Below, piece by piece: positions 8,882-19,064 of a DNA stretch of 64,000 bases. The first letter of the stretch is position 1. Each line of letters starts with the position of its first letter. The translations under genes were made by a program, and so were the position numbers. The stretch is from JBFMCT01 sp046565765 (GTDB lineage: Bacteria > Actinomycetota > Acidimicrobiia > Acidimicrobiales > AC-14). The notes beneath the pieces are model-generated. The model saw only the letters and a list, made by a program, of their open reading frames with translations, had not been told where the DNA came from and searched no databases. The stretch covers positions 1-64,000 of the forward strand of contig JBKHXX010000048.1 of NCBI GenBank assembly GCA_046565765.1. Direction: 5' to 3'.

Positions 8882-10258
8882 GTGACGCCGACGGTCGTGG
8901 TCGTCGGGCTCGGGCCGGCCGGGCCCGGCCTCCTCACAGTGGCGGCCCGGGGGGCGATCGAGCGGGTACCGGTGCGGTTCCTGCGCACCGAGCGCCACCC
9001 GGCGGCGGCGGCGGTGGGTGCGCTCGGCGCCACCTCGTTCGACGGCCTGTACGAGTCGGCGGCCACCCTCGACGAGGTCTACGCCGGGATCGTCGACGCC
9101 CTGGCCGAGGCGGCGGGGGCCGAGGGCCGCGTGCTGTATGCGGTGCCGGGGTCGCCGCTGGTGGCGGAGCGCACGGTCGAGCTGCTGCTGGCCGACGACC
9201 GGGTGGAGGTCGAGGTCGTCCCCGGGATGTCGTTCCTCGACCTGGCGTGGGCCCGGCTGGGCGTCGACCCCGTGTCGGTGGGGGTGCGGGTGGTGGACGG
9301 TCACCGCTTCGCCGTCGAGGCGGCGGGGGAGCGAGGGCCGCTGCTGGTGGCCCAGTGCGACTCGCGGGCGGTGCTGTCGGAGGTCAAGCTGGCGGTGGAG
9401 GGGCCGGTCCCCAAGGAGGTGGTCGTCCTCCAGCGGCTGGGCCTGGCCGAGGAGGCGGTGAGGTCGGTGGCGTGGGACGACCTCGACCGGGACGTGGATC
9501 CCGACCACCTGACGTGCCTGTGGGTGCCGGAGCTGGCCGCCCCCGTGGCCGGCGAGGTGCAGCGGTTCGCCGAGCTGGTGCGCACGCTGCGGGAGCGCTG
9601 CCCGTGGGACCGGGAGCAGACCCACGTCACCCTCACCCGCCACCTGCTGGAGGAGACCTACGAGGTGCTCGACGCCATCGAGGCCCTGGGCGGTGACGGC
9701 ACGGGGTTCGACCACCTCGAGGAGGAGCTGGGCGACCTGCTGTTCCAGGTGGTGTTCCACGCCACCCTGGCCGCCGAGGAGGGCCAGTTCACCCTGGCCG
9801 ACGTGGCCCGCAGGGTGCACGACAAGCTGGTGGGCCGCCACCCGCACGTGTTCGGCGACGTCCACGCCGACACCGCCGGGCAGGTCATGCGCAACTGGGA
9901 GCACATCAAGCAGGCCGAGAAGGGCACGTCGAGCCTGATGGACGGCATCCCCGGGCACCTGCCCTCCCTGCTGTACGCCCACAAGGTGCAGCGCAAGGCG
10001 TCGGCGGTGGGGATCGAGCCGGCGGGGGACGGGACGGCGCGGTCGGAGGACGTCGGGCAGGCGCTGTTCCACCTGGTCGACGGGGCCCGCCGGGTCGGCG
10101 TCGACCCCGAGGCGGCGTTGCGGGCCACCACCGTGGCCTGGCGCGACCGGTTCGTGCGCATGGAGGGCCTCGCGGCCGAGCGGGACGTCGACCTGCGGTC
10201 AGCCGATCCGGCGGCGGTTCGGGCGCTGTGGGCGGAGGCTCAGACCTCGCCGGACTGA
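8882..10258 (+). CDS. mazG: Tetrapyrrole-methylase-like domain fused to MazG nucleotide pyrophosphohydrolase (YabN type)
   Basis: This 458-residue protein has two parts. Residues 1 to about 220 form a tetrapyrrole (corrin/porphyrin) methylase-like fold beginning VVVVGLGPAGPG, with YAVPGSPLVAERT and VEVVPGMSFLD. From about 230 a MazG region begins at RERCPWDREQTH, with metal-binding acidic motifs LLEETYEVLDAI and EELGDLLFQVVFHA and a second half containing GDVHAD and HKVQRKAS. MazG hydrolyses NTPs, including damaged or signalling nucleotides, to NMP and pyrophosphate; the substrate of the methylase half in such fusions is not established. GTG at 8882 starts 13 bp after the parvulin gene. The 3' end overlaps the convergent nuclease gene by 19 bp. 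Confidence 0.9.
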   Translation: MTPTVVVVGLGPAGPGLLTVAARGAIERVPVRFLRTERHPAAAAVGALGATSFDGLYESAATLDEVYAGIVDALAEAAGAEGRVLYAVPGSPLVAERTVELLLADDRVEVEVVPGMSFLDLAWARLGVDPVSVGVRVVDGHRFAVEAAGERGPLLVAQCDSRAVLSEVKLAVEGPVPKEVVVLQRLGLAEEAVRSVAWDDLDRDVDPDHLTCLWVPELAAPVAGEVQRFAELVRTLRERCPWDREQTHVTLTRHLLEETYEVLDAIEALGGDGTGFDHLEEELGDLLFQVVFHATLAAEEGQFTLADVARRVHDKLVGRHPHVFGDVHADTAGQVMRNWEHIKQAEKGTSSLMDGIPGHLPSLLYAHKVQRKASAVGIEPAGDGTARSEDVGQALFHLVDGARRVGVDPEAALRATTVAWRDRFVRMEGLAAERDVDLRSADPAAVRALWAEAQTSPD

Positions 10259-11178
10259 GCCTCCTCCCACGCCTTGGCCCCGTCGCAGGCGTCTCGGATG
10301 CGGCAGTAGCGGCAACGGGGGCAGGGGGTGACCACCGGAGGGCGGGCGCCGGTGCGCAGCTCGACCATCTTGCGCACGCCGTCGACCGTGCGGCGCAGGG
10401 CGATCTCGAGGGTCTCGAGGCTGACGTCTTCGGACGCGTAGCTGGCCGAATCGAGGTAGTAGCTGGCCACCCGGAAGGGCGGCACACCGATGCGCAGCGC
10501 CTGGACGAGGGCGTAGAAGCGCAGGTCGTCGAGGTGGGCGGGGTAGCGGCCACCCGTCTTCAGGTCGACGAACAGGCAGCGCGCCTCGTCGCCCCTGGCC
10601 CGGCCCAGGGCCAGGTCGATCTTGCCGGAGAGGACTATGCGGCCCGCGCACAGCTCGACCCGCACGGGCAGCTCCGTCCGGGGCCACCAGGCGGAGGGGA
10701 GCGGGGGCCAGCATTCGAGGAACGTGGAGACGGCATTGCCGGCCTTGGCCCGCAGCTCGGCCCGGGCGGGGGGCGGCAGCGTGGCGAGGAACCAGCCCAG
10801 CGAGCCGGTCTGGTTGGCCTCCAGCTCCTCGACGGCGTGGTCGACCAGGTCGAGGGGTGGCACCTCGCCCCGCTCGGCGATCGACAGCTGGATGGCCCGG
10901 TGGCTCACCTCCCCCTGGGCGGCGGCCACGCTCCAGCCGCCCCACTCCTGTTCGGCCACGAAGTTGGCCTCGCACGTGTGGATGGCCGCCAGGGCGTGCT
11001 TGCTGACCCACACCGGAGGGTCGGCGACCGCGTCGGCCAGCGGGCCCAGGGCCGCCTCCAGCTCGGTGCGGAGGCCGTGGCTGACCGACGGGTCGAACGT
11101 GGGACGGGGCTGGTCGCGCGCCAGCAGGTCGCTGACCACCCGCTGCTGTGCCGGCGTGAGGCCGCCGTGCCCGTCCAT
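10240..11178 (-). CDS. RecB/Cas4-like PD-(D/E)XK nuclease with predicted iron-sulfur cluster
   Basis: The 312-residue protein has a RecB-family nuclease core: GKIDLALG, then CLFVDLKTG (the D...DxK metal and catalytic residues) and a QxxxY-type helix in LRFYALVQALRI. A cysteine pattern typical of Cas4/AddB-like 4Fe-4S nucleases is present, with one cysteine near the N-terminal third (HTCEANF) and a C-terminal cluster CPRCRYCRIRDAC. Such proteins process DNA ends in recombination or repair. No helicase partner and no CRISPR array lie nearby, so a role in adaptation is not suggested. The start is ATG at 11178. The 3' end overlaps mazG tail to tail. Confidence 0.8.
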   Translation of the reverse strand: MDGHGGLTPAQQRVVSDLLARDQPRPTFDPSVSHGLRTELEAALGPLADAVADPPVWVSKHALAAIHTCEANFVAEQEWGGWSVAAAQGEVSHRAIQLSIAERGEVPPLDLVDHAVEELEANQTGSLGWFLATLPPPARAELRAKAGNAVSTFLECWPPLPSAWWPRTELPVRVELCAGRIVLSGKIDLALGRARGDEARCLFVDLKTGGRYPAHLDDLRFYALVQALRIGVPPFRVASYYLDSASYASEDVSLETLEIALRRTVDGVRKMVELRTGARPPVVTPCPRCRYCRIRDACDGAKAWEEAQSGEV

Positions 11179-11279
11179 GGACGGAACGCTACCGGGGGGG
11201 TGTGACGGCCCGGCGGTTCACCCCGGCCAGCCTGGACGGCGGGGATCACGGCCCGGGGCTGCTCCTGCCGGCCGACGAA

Positions 11280-11299
11280 GGCGGGTGGTTCGACCCGCC
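11280..11299 (-). terminator. Hairpin downstream of the proline-rich membrane protein gene
   Basis: GGCGGGT and ACCCGCC form a 7-bp stem with a 6-base loop, 5 bp past the stop codon on the minus strand. There is no U tract, as is common for actinobacterial terminators. Confidence 0.5.
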
Positions 11300-11304
11300 A
11301 TGCC

Positions 11305-12687
11305 TCAGCGTGTGCGGCGTCGGGCGTTGATGGCGGCCAGCGACCCGAAGAGGGCCACGGCCGCCGTTCCCAGGGTGCCCAAGAGGAACGAGGCGAAACC
11401 GATGCGCACGTACGACGGCGGGCTGGCGCCCCGGGCGGTGTACTCGTGGAGGCTGTTGCGGACCGCCAGCAGGCTGCCCAGGGCGATGAGGACGGCCAGC
11501 ACCACGGCCACCAGCAGCATGACGCTGATCATCCGTTCCTGAAGGCCGCTGGTGGCCAGGCCCAGGAGCCGGGGAAGGCTCATCAGCACCAGGCCCGCGA
11601 CGAGGAGGAGGGCGGTGACGGGCCCCAGGTTGCCGAAGGGGAACCCGAGCCGGTGGAGCAGGTCGGTGCGCACCGAGTTGGCGTCGAGCTGTTCGGGCAG
11701 GGCCAGGCCCTGGAGGATGGAGGCGACGACCTGGGCGGCCACGACGGCGACGAGCGCCACGCCCAGCGTCGACAGGAGGCCGGCCCACCGGGACAGTCCC
11801 TCCTCGTAGTCGTCGACACTCGTGTCGGCGGGGGGGCGGGGCGCGGGCCGGGGCGGGCCGGCGGGTTCGACGGGAGGTCGGGCGGCCGGAAGCTGGGAGG
11901 CCTGGGCGGCGGCGGCGGCCCGGGGGCCCGGCTGGGGCTGCGGGCCGCCGACGGGGGCCACGGGTGGGCGGCCGGCCGCAGGGGCTCCCGCGGGAGGCAC
12001 CGGCGGGCGGCCTTCGGCCGGCCCCGGCCGGGCCGGCGACGGCGTTGCGGGCGGCCGGGGCGGGACGGCGGTGGACGGGCCCGTGGGCGTGCCCGGCCGG
12101 GCGGAGGGCGGCTGGGGGCCCGCCGGCCGTGGCGGCGCCGCGTGTCCGGGGCCGGGCGACGGACGGGGCGGCGACGGGGGTGAAGCCTGGGGAGCGCCGG
12201 GTGGACGGGGCGGCTGCGGGGACCCGGGCGTCCCGCCCGGCTGGGGGGAGGGGCGGGTTTGTGAGGGGCCGCCCGGTGGCGCGGGCGACGCCGGCCGGGC
12301 CGGAGGCGGCGAGCCGGGCGGCGGTGACGGCGGCCCGGGCTGCTGCGACGGCGCCGACCCGGGCTGCGGGTACGGCGAGCCGGGCCGCTGCGGCGGAGGC
12401 GAGCCCGGCTGCTGCGGCGGCGACCCGGGCTGCGACGGCGACCCGGGCTGCGGCTGCGAAGACGGCGGCCCGGGCTGCGGCTGCGGAGGCGGCGACGCGG
12501 GCTGCGGTTGCGGCGAGGGCGACCCGGGCTGCGGTTGCGGGGACGGCGAGCCGGGCTGAGGGGAAGCCGCGGGCCGGGCGGGCGTGGCGGCGGGCGACTC
12601 CTCGCGGCGGTCCGGCGGGGCGGGAGGCGGCGCCGGTTCGTCGGAACCGGGCGTGCCGGGGGGCTGGGGACCGGAGGGATCGCTCAT
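11305..12687 (-). CDS. Proline-rich cytoplasmic domain with four predicted membrane helices
   Basis: Starting at ATG 12687, the 460-residue protein has about 280-300 residues of Pro/Ser/Gln/Gly/Ala low-complexity sequence. A short acidic linker (DTSVDDYEEGLSRW) leads to four hydrophobic segments in the last 175 residues (for example TLGVALVAVVAAQVVASI and VTALLLVAGLVLMSL). The C-terminus is basic (NARRRTR). A longer upstream frame exists, but MSDPSGPQPPG is the natural start because codon character changes before it. Similar disordered-plus-membrane proteins occur in actinobacteria with no assigned function; the proline-rich part may scaffold cell-wall or division proteins (inference). A GC hairpin follows the stop. 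Confidence 0.7.
   Translation of the reverse strand: MSDPSGPQPPGTPGSDEPAPPPAPPDRREESPAATPARPAASPQPGSPSPQPQPGSPSPQPQPASPPPQPQPGPPSSQPQPGSPSQPGSPPQQPGSPPPQRPGSPYPQPGSAPSQQPGPPSPPPGSPPPARPASPAPPGGPSQTRPSPQPGGTPGSPQPPRPPGAPQASPPSPPRPSPGPGHAAPPRPAGPQPPSARPGTPTGPSTAVPPRPPATPSPARPGPAEGRPPVPPAGAPAAGRPPVAPVGGPQPQPGPRAAAAAQASQLPAARPPVEPAGPPRPAPRPPADTSVDDYEEGLSRWAGLLSTLGVALVAVVAAQVVASILQGLALPEQLDANSVRTDLLHRLGFPFGNLGPVTALLLVAGLVLMSLPRLLGLATSGLQERMISVMLLVAVVLAVLIALGSLLAVRNSLHEYTARGASPPSYVRIGFASFLLGTLGTAAVALFGSLAAINARRRTR
12330..12560 (-). repeat. Degenerate minisatellite coding for PGSP/QPQP repeats
   Basis: Short GC-rich units of 9-18 bp repeat imperfectly within the proline-rich gene, encoding runs such as PGSPSPQPQ. 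This is a likely site of length variation and of assembly error. Confidence 0.6.
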
Positions 12688-12747
12688 AGGCCCCCTAGCC
12701 TGACCGCTGGCGGGCGTCCTGTCACACACCCCTGCCATGCTGGAACC

Positions 12748-13086
12748 GTGCCCGATCCCGCTCCGCCCCCTGCCAGCGCCGTGGCCTTCGCCGAGGCGGC
12801 CCGGCGGCTGGGCGAGGTGTGCCGCCGTCACGGCCTCGTCGCGCCCGGCTTCCGCAGCCCGCCCGCCGACCCCGCCGCCCGGCGCACCATCCGCCACCGG
12901 CCCGACGGCGGGGTGATCGTGGCCGTGCGGGTGCGGGGGCGACCTCTGGCCGACGTGCTCGTCGACCTGGTGGAGGGGGTCCTGGCGGCCAACGCCCTGC
13001 CCGAGGAAGAGGCGGCCCGGCTCCGCCGCGAGCTGCTGGCCGGCCTGTCCGACCTGGAAGGGTCACCGCCCGCCCGGGCGGCGTGA
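12748..13086 (+). CDS. Hypothetical protein, 112 residues
   Basis: A small soluble protein starting at GTG 12748. Residues 10-45 form a basic amphipathic helix (AFAEAARRLGEVCRRHGL). The middle contains a beta-hairpin-like stretch (GGVIVAVRVRGRPLADVLVDLVEGVLAAN) and the end is a helix of Glu/Arg/Leu. I do not recognise a named domain. The stop overlaps the start of the GNAT gene (GTGA), so the two are translationally coupled and probably act together or are merely co-expressed. A longer upstream reading frame is rejected because it is Arg/Gly-rich out-of-frame sequence opposite the divergent gene. Confidence 0.6.
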   Translation: MPDPAPPPASAVAFAEAARRLGEVCRRHGLVAPGFRSPPADPAARRTIRHRPDGGVIVAVRVRGRPLADVLVDLVEGVLAANALPEEEAARLRRELLAGLSDLEGSPPARAA

Positions 13087-13589
13087 CGCCGCCCGTCATC
13101 AGGCCCGTCGCCGCCGCCGAGCACGAGGCGGTGGCCCGTATGACCGTCGACGTCTACGAGCAGGCCCTGGGCGAGGTCCTCACCGACGAGTACCGGGTGA
13201 TCCTGGCCTCGGTCGACGACCGGGCCGCGTCGGCGGTGGTGCTGGTGGCCGTCGACCCGTCCGACCAGGCCCTCCTGGGCTCGATCACCTACGTGCCCGG
13301 GCCCGGCCCGTACGCCGAGTTCGACGCTCCCGACGAGGCCGGTCTCCGCATGCTGGTGGTGGCGCCCGAAGCCCAGCGCAGGGGCGTCGGCACCGCCCTG
13401 GTGCGGGCCTGCGTCGACGAGGCCCGGCGCGCCGGCAAGGCCCGGGTCAGCCTCCACACCACCCCGGCCATGACCGGCGCCCAGCGCCTGTACGAGGGCC
13501 TCGGGTTCCGACGGGCCCCCGAGCGGGACTGGGTGCCGGAGCCGGGCGTGCAGCTCCTGGGCTACGTGCTCGACCTCGACGAGGGGTGA
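13083..13589 (+). CDS. GNAT-family N-acetyltransferase
   Basis: The 168-residue protein matches the GNAT fold: N-terminal IRPVAAAEHEAVARM, a beta4 strand (GLRMLVVAPEAQRRGVGTALVRA) holding the acetyl-CoA pyrophosphate loop R-R-G-V-G-T, and a C-terminal GAQRLYEGLGFRRAPERDW typical of motif B. It would transfer an acetyl group from acetyl-CoA to an amine; the acceptor is unknown. GTG at 13083 overlaps the upstream stop by 4 bp. The tail overlaps the convergent dCTP deaminase gene by 28 bp. Confidence 0.85.
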   Translation: MTPPVIRPVAAAEHEAVARMTVDVYEQALGEVLTDEYRVILASVDDRAASAVVLVAVDPSDQALLGSITYVPGPGPYAEFDAPDEAGLRMLVVAPEAQRRGVGTALVRACVDEARRAGKARVSLHTTPAMTGAQRLYEGLGFRRAPERDWVPEPGVQLLGYVLDLDEG

Positions 13590-14704
13590 AAGTGCTTGCT
13601 GAGCGTCACCCGCTGCGACTGGTAGTGCGACCCGATCTCCTCCCCGTAGAGGCTGTGGGGCGGCTCCAGCATGCGGTCGAACGACAGCTTGCACACCGGT
13701 TGGCGGTGCTCGACCATGAAAGGCACGTCGTGGGCCCGCACCTCCAGCGTGGCCCGGCTGCCCCGTAGCTGCCGGGCCCGGTCGTAGCCGAACCCGGGGT
13801 CGAAGAACCCCGCGTAGTGGGTGCGCAGCTCGCCGCTGGTGGGGTCGTAGGCGGTCATCTCCGCCGCGAACCCGGGCGGCACGCTCACCGACTCCGACGA
13901 GAGCAGCAGGTAGAACTCCTCGGGCTCGAGGATGAGCCGGTCCTCCCGCTCGGGGACCACCGGCTCCCAGAACAGCTCGGGGTCGTAGCGGTCGACCGCA
14001 GCCAGGTCGAGCAGCCGGCTGTTCTTCTTGGCCCGGAACCCGACCGCCTCGCCGGTGGCCCGTTTGCGCAGGTCGAGGGACATGAAGAGCCCGTCGGCCA
14101 CGGCGATGTCGCCGGCCGGCACGGCCACCCCGTCGAGGAAGAGAAGCGGCTCGCGGCCGTGGATGTCCCGGATCTCGTCGTCCGACACGCGGCTGTCGCC
14201 GACCACCAGCCGCAGCTGGTTGAGCGAGAGGCCTTCCTGCACCCGCACGGTGAACGACCGGGACACCACCTCCAGCCACAGCCCGCCCTCGTAGCCGGCC
14301 GTGATCTCGTCGAAGCGGAAGCTGCGATCGGTGATGACCCGGGTGAAGATGTCGAGGCGGCCGGTGGAGCTCTTGGGGTTGGCCTTGGCCCGCACCCCCA
14401 GGGGCAGGGCCAACCGCTCCCGCAGCGGGATGAGGTACGGGCGGTTGCGCTCGAGGATGGCCCCGTCCCGCAGGTCGAACTCGCCCATGGAGTGCTCGGC
14501 CAGCTTGTCGCCCACCGTCTTGGCGTCGGGCAGGAAGCTGCAGCGCAGCCGGTGGGCCCGCGGCCCCAGGGTCAGGTCGAGGCTGGCCGGCTGCACGCTC
14601 CCGTTGCCGATCTTGTAGGGGTCGGCCGCGATGTGGCCGGCCTCGATGGCCTTGTGGAGGTGGAGGTCGGGGAGGACCCCGGGCGCGCTCAGAGGATCCG
14701 ACAC
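13562..14704 (-). CDS. dcd: Double-domain dCTP deaminase (2'-deoxycytidine 5'-triphosphate deaminase)
   Basis: The 380-residue protein consists of two related trimeric-dUTPase/Dcd-like halves. The first half has SLDLTLG and KANPKSSTGRLDIFTRV, the S-S-x-G-R phosphate-binding motif of Dcd. The second half has SVSVPPGFAAEMTAYDP and a GFFDPGFGY loop with the C-terminal glutamine/hydrophobic strand. It would deaminate dCTP to dUTP to supply thymidylate synthesis. Standard actinobacterial Dcd is about 190 residues and single-domain; this long form is, to my knowledge, best known from alphaproteobacteria, so transfer is possible. The GTG start at 14704 lies only 2 bp after the tRNA 3' end, leaving no ribosome site. 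Either translation is leaderless after tRNA processing or a later start is used. Confidence 0.82.
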   Translation of the reverse strand: MSDPLSAPGVLPDLHLHKAIEAGHIAADPYKIGNGSVQPASLDLTLGPRAHRLRCSFLPDAKTVGDKLAEHSMGEFDLRDGAILERNRPYLIPLRERLALPLGVRAKANPKSSTGRLDIFTRVITDRSFRFDEITAGYEGGLWLEVVSRSFTVRVQEGLSLNQLRLVVGDSRVSDDEIRDIHGREPLLFLDGVAVPAGDIAVADGLFMSLDLRKRATGEAVGFRAKKNSRLLDLAAVDRYDPELFWEPVVPEREDRLILEPEEFYLLLSSESVSVPPGFAAEMTAYDPTSGELRTHYAGFFDPGFGYDRARQLRGSRATLEVRAHDVPFMVEHRQPVCKLSFDRMLEPPHSLYGEEIGSHYQSQRVTLSKHFHPSSRSST

Positions 14705-14706
14705 AG

Positions 14707-14780
14707 TGGGGACGGAGGGACTCGAACCCTCACTTTGAGCATTTTAAGTGCCCTGCCTCTGCCGGTTGGGCTACGTCCCC
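14707..14780 (-). tRNA. tRNA with anticodon UAA (Leu-type) but a short variable loop
   Basis: On the minus strand a 74-nt cloverleaf folds cleanly: acceptor stem GGGGACG/CGTCCCC (7 bp), D arm GCC/GGC with loop CAACCGGCAGA, anticodon stem GGGCA/TGCTC with loop CTTAAAA (anticodon TAA), 5-nt variable loop AAAGT, and T arm GAGGG TTCGAGT CCCTC. The discriminator base is A, and CCA is not encoded (CTG follows). UAA reads the rare leucine codon UUA, yet bacterial leucine tRNAs normally carry a long variable arm. The first 10 nt overlap the end of the upstream gene, whose TAG stop is tRNA nucleotides 8-10. Confidence 0.85.
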
Positions 14781-15670
14781 GGAGGAGGAGCAACGGTGAT
14801 GGTGATCTGGGCCGTCCGCTCGCTGTCGTAGGGGTCCAGGTCGCCGCAGCGGTCGGTCGCCCACGACCGGAACGTGAACCGGGCCGTGAACTGCCCGGGC
14901 TGGGTGTAGATGTGGGTGTAGGTCTTGGTGAAGTTGCCCGGCTGCCGGTGAGGGGGCGTCCACGGCCCGTACACGGCCGGGCACGACGGCTGGGGAATGC
15001 ACCCGGCGTTCAGGGTCTGCCCGTCCCCGAAGGAGATCTCGGCACAGTTGTCGTTGAGCAGGTGGTCGGGATCGGAGGCCGTCACGGTGAAGCTGACGAT
15101 GTCGCCGGGGCGGGGGTTGCTGGGGGTGGGCGCCACCGCGATCGTGAGCGGCTCGTTGGCGCCCGCCGGCGGGTCCCAGTGGAAGTCGCCGCAACGGGGC
15201 TCGTAGCTGTTACGGCACGGCACCGGGTTGGTAGTGGTGGTGGAAGCGGCGGTCGTGCTGGGCGCCGTGGTCGAGGTGTCGCCGCCGCCGCCGCCGCCGC
15301 CACCACCTCCACCACCGCCGCCGCCGCCCCCGCCTCCCGAGGGGGCGGTGGTGCCCGACCCCCCGCCCCCCGCGGGCGCGCCAGTGGTGGAGGGCGCGGC
15401 CGTCGTCACCGTCGTGGGGACGGTCGGCGGGGAGGTGGTGGTCAGGTTGGCACGGCTGGTGGTGGTGCTGGCCGGGACGGTGGCGCCCGCCCCCACTTGC
15501 ACCTCACGGGGCGGGTCGCCGCCGGTGAACAGGGTCGTGACCAGGAACAACAGGGCGCAGCCGCCCAGGAAGTAGAGCAGTGCGTTGACGCGGTAGGAGA
15601 GCGGCAGCTCGAGCCACCAGTCCTGCAGGCGGCGGACCTGGGAGACCTCGTCGTCCGGGTTGGTGGGCAT
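14771..15670 (-). CDS. Membrane-anchored extracellular protein with Thr/Ser-rich and poly-Gly linker and PKD-like domain
   Basis: A 299-residue protein with a cytoplasmic N-terminus of about 30 residues and one membrane helix (LLYFLGGCALLFLVTTLF). A Thr/Ser/Pro stalk of about 100 residues follows, interrupted by an unbroken run of 19 glycines near 15290-15350. The C-terminal globular domain of about 140 residues (PLTIAVAPTPSNPRPGDIVS, then ISFGDGQTL) resembles a PKD/Ig-like fold, with four or more cysteines probably forming disulfides. It is likely a surface protein projecting through the wall; no enzyme motif is seen. Its stop codon lies inside the tRNA gene downstream. Confidence 0.7.
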   Translation of the reverse strand: MPTNPDDEVSQVRRLQDWWLELPLSYRVNALLYFLGGCALLFLVTTLFTGGDPPREVQVGAGATVPASTTTSRANLTTTSPPTVPTTVTTAAPSTTGAPAGGGGSGTTAPSGGGGGGGGGGGGGGGGGGGDTSTTAPSTTAASTTTTNPVPCRNSYEPRCGDFHWDPPAGANEPLTIAVAPTPSNPRPGDIVSFTVTASDPDHLLNDNCAEISFGDGQTLNAGCIPQPSCPAVYGPWTPPHRQPGNFTKTYTHIYTQPGQFTARFTFRSWATDRCGDLDPYDSERTAQITITVAPPPGT

Positions 15671-15717
15671 CCTGCGCTCCTGTGCGAGCCCGGGCTCGGG
15701 TGAGGGAAGCTAGCCGG

Positions 15718-17855
<2,138 letters not shown>

Positions 17856-17859
<4 letters not shown>

Positions 17860-19064
17860 CCTCCCGCCTGGGCGCGGAGGTCTTCGAGCTGCCCGTACCC
17901 GAGATCCGCATCGGGTACCGGTCGGCCGTCTACTTCAACCGCACCAAGGTCATCCTCGAGCGGGAGCGGCCGGCCACGGTGGCCACCATGCAGGTCTTCC
18001 AGAAGGGCCGGTCGGTCCTGTGCGGGATCGACGAGGCCCTGGCCATCCTGCGGGTGGGGGCCGGCTCGTGGGCCGACCGGGACCGGGCCGCCGAGGTGTT
18101 CGAGTCGTGGCTGGCCGCCCGGTCGGACGCCCGGGCCCTACGGCTGAGAGACCCCTCGGAGGCGGGCCGGGCCCGCCTGCGCCAGTACGAGTGGGAGTCG
18201 GTGCTCGACCACCTGTGGCGGCCGGGGTGGGACGAGGTGGAGGTGCGGGCCCTCCACGACGGCGACCGCGTCGAGCCGTGGGAGACGGTGATGACCGTCA
18301 CCGGGCCGCTCCACCTGTTCGCCCACCTGGAGTCGGTCTACCTCGGCGTCCTGGCCCGCCGCACCAAGGTGGCCACCAACGTGGCCGATGTGGTGGCGGC
18401 GGCCGGTGGCAAGCCGCTGCTGTTCTTCGCCGACCGCTTCGACCACTTCGCCACCCAGGGGGGCGACGGGTGGGCCGCCCACGTCGGAGGCGCCCGGGGT
18501 GTCTGCACCGACGCCATGGCCGCGTGGTGGGGCGACCACGGGCTGGGCACCATGCCCCACGCCCTCATCGCCGCCTACGGAGGCGACACCGCCGCCACCC
18601 TGGCCGCCTTCTCCCGCCACGTGCCCGGCGTCGATCTGGTCGCCCTGGTCGACTTCAACAACGACTGCGTGGCCGACTCGCTGGCCTGCGCCCGGGCCTG
18701 CCCCGAGCTGTGGGGGGTGCGCCTGGACACGTCCGAGACCATGGTGGACCGCTCGATCACGGCCGAGGTGATGGGCGACTTCCCGCCCACGGGGGTGAAC
18801 GTGCCGCTGGTGCGGCTCGTGCGGGAGGCCCTCGACGCCGAGGGGTTCGGGCACGTGCGGATCCTCGTCTCGGGCGGGTTCGACCCGGCCCGCATCGCCG
18901 CCTTCGAGGCGGCCGGGGCCCCCGTCGACGCCTACGCGGTCGGGTCCTCGCTGCTGCGGGGCAGCCGCGACTTCACCGCCGACGTGGTGGAGGTCGACGG
19001 CCGCCCGCTGGCCAAGGCCGGCCGCCGCCGCCGTCCCAACCCCCGGCTGGAGCCGGTGGGCTAA
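17856..19064 (+). CDS. Nicotinate phosphoribosyltransferase family protein
   Basis: The 402-residue protein shows the nicotinate/quinolinate phosphoribosyltransferase architecture. It has an N-terminal segment (YFNRTKVILERERP), an active-site region FADRFDHFATQGGDGWAAHVGG, and a barrel end with VRLDTSETM, then VNVPLVRLVREAL and ILVSGGFDPARIAAFEAAG, binding the phosphate of PRPP. It would convert nicotinate and PRPP to nicotinate mononucleotide in NAD salvage. It starts by ATGA overlap with glgX. The short form is commoner in actinobacteria; exact substrate (nicotinate versus a related base) is inferred from family only. Its tail overlaps the convergent LOG-like gene by 4 bp. Confidence 0.82.

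Noticed and set aside
12330..12560. CRISPR-like repeats
   Set aside because: The repeats are degenerate, vary from 9 to 18 bp, have no spacers and are coding (proline-rich protein).
12508..12747. Upstream extension of the 112-residue hypothetical protein
   Set aside because: The added codons lie opposite the proline-rich gene and read as Arg/Gly-rich shadow sequence.
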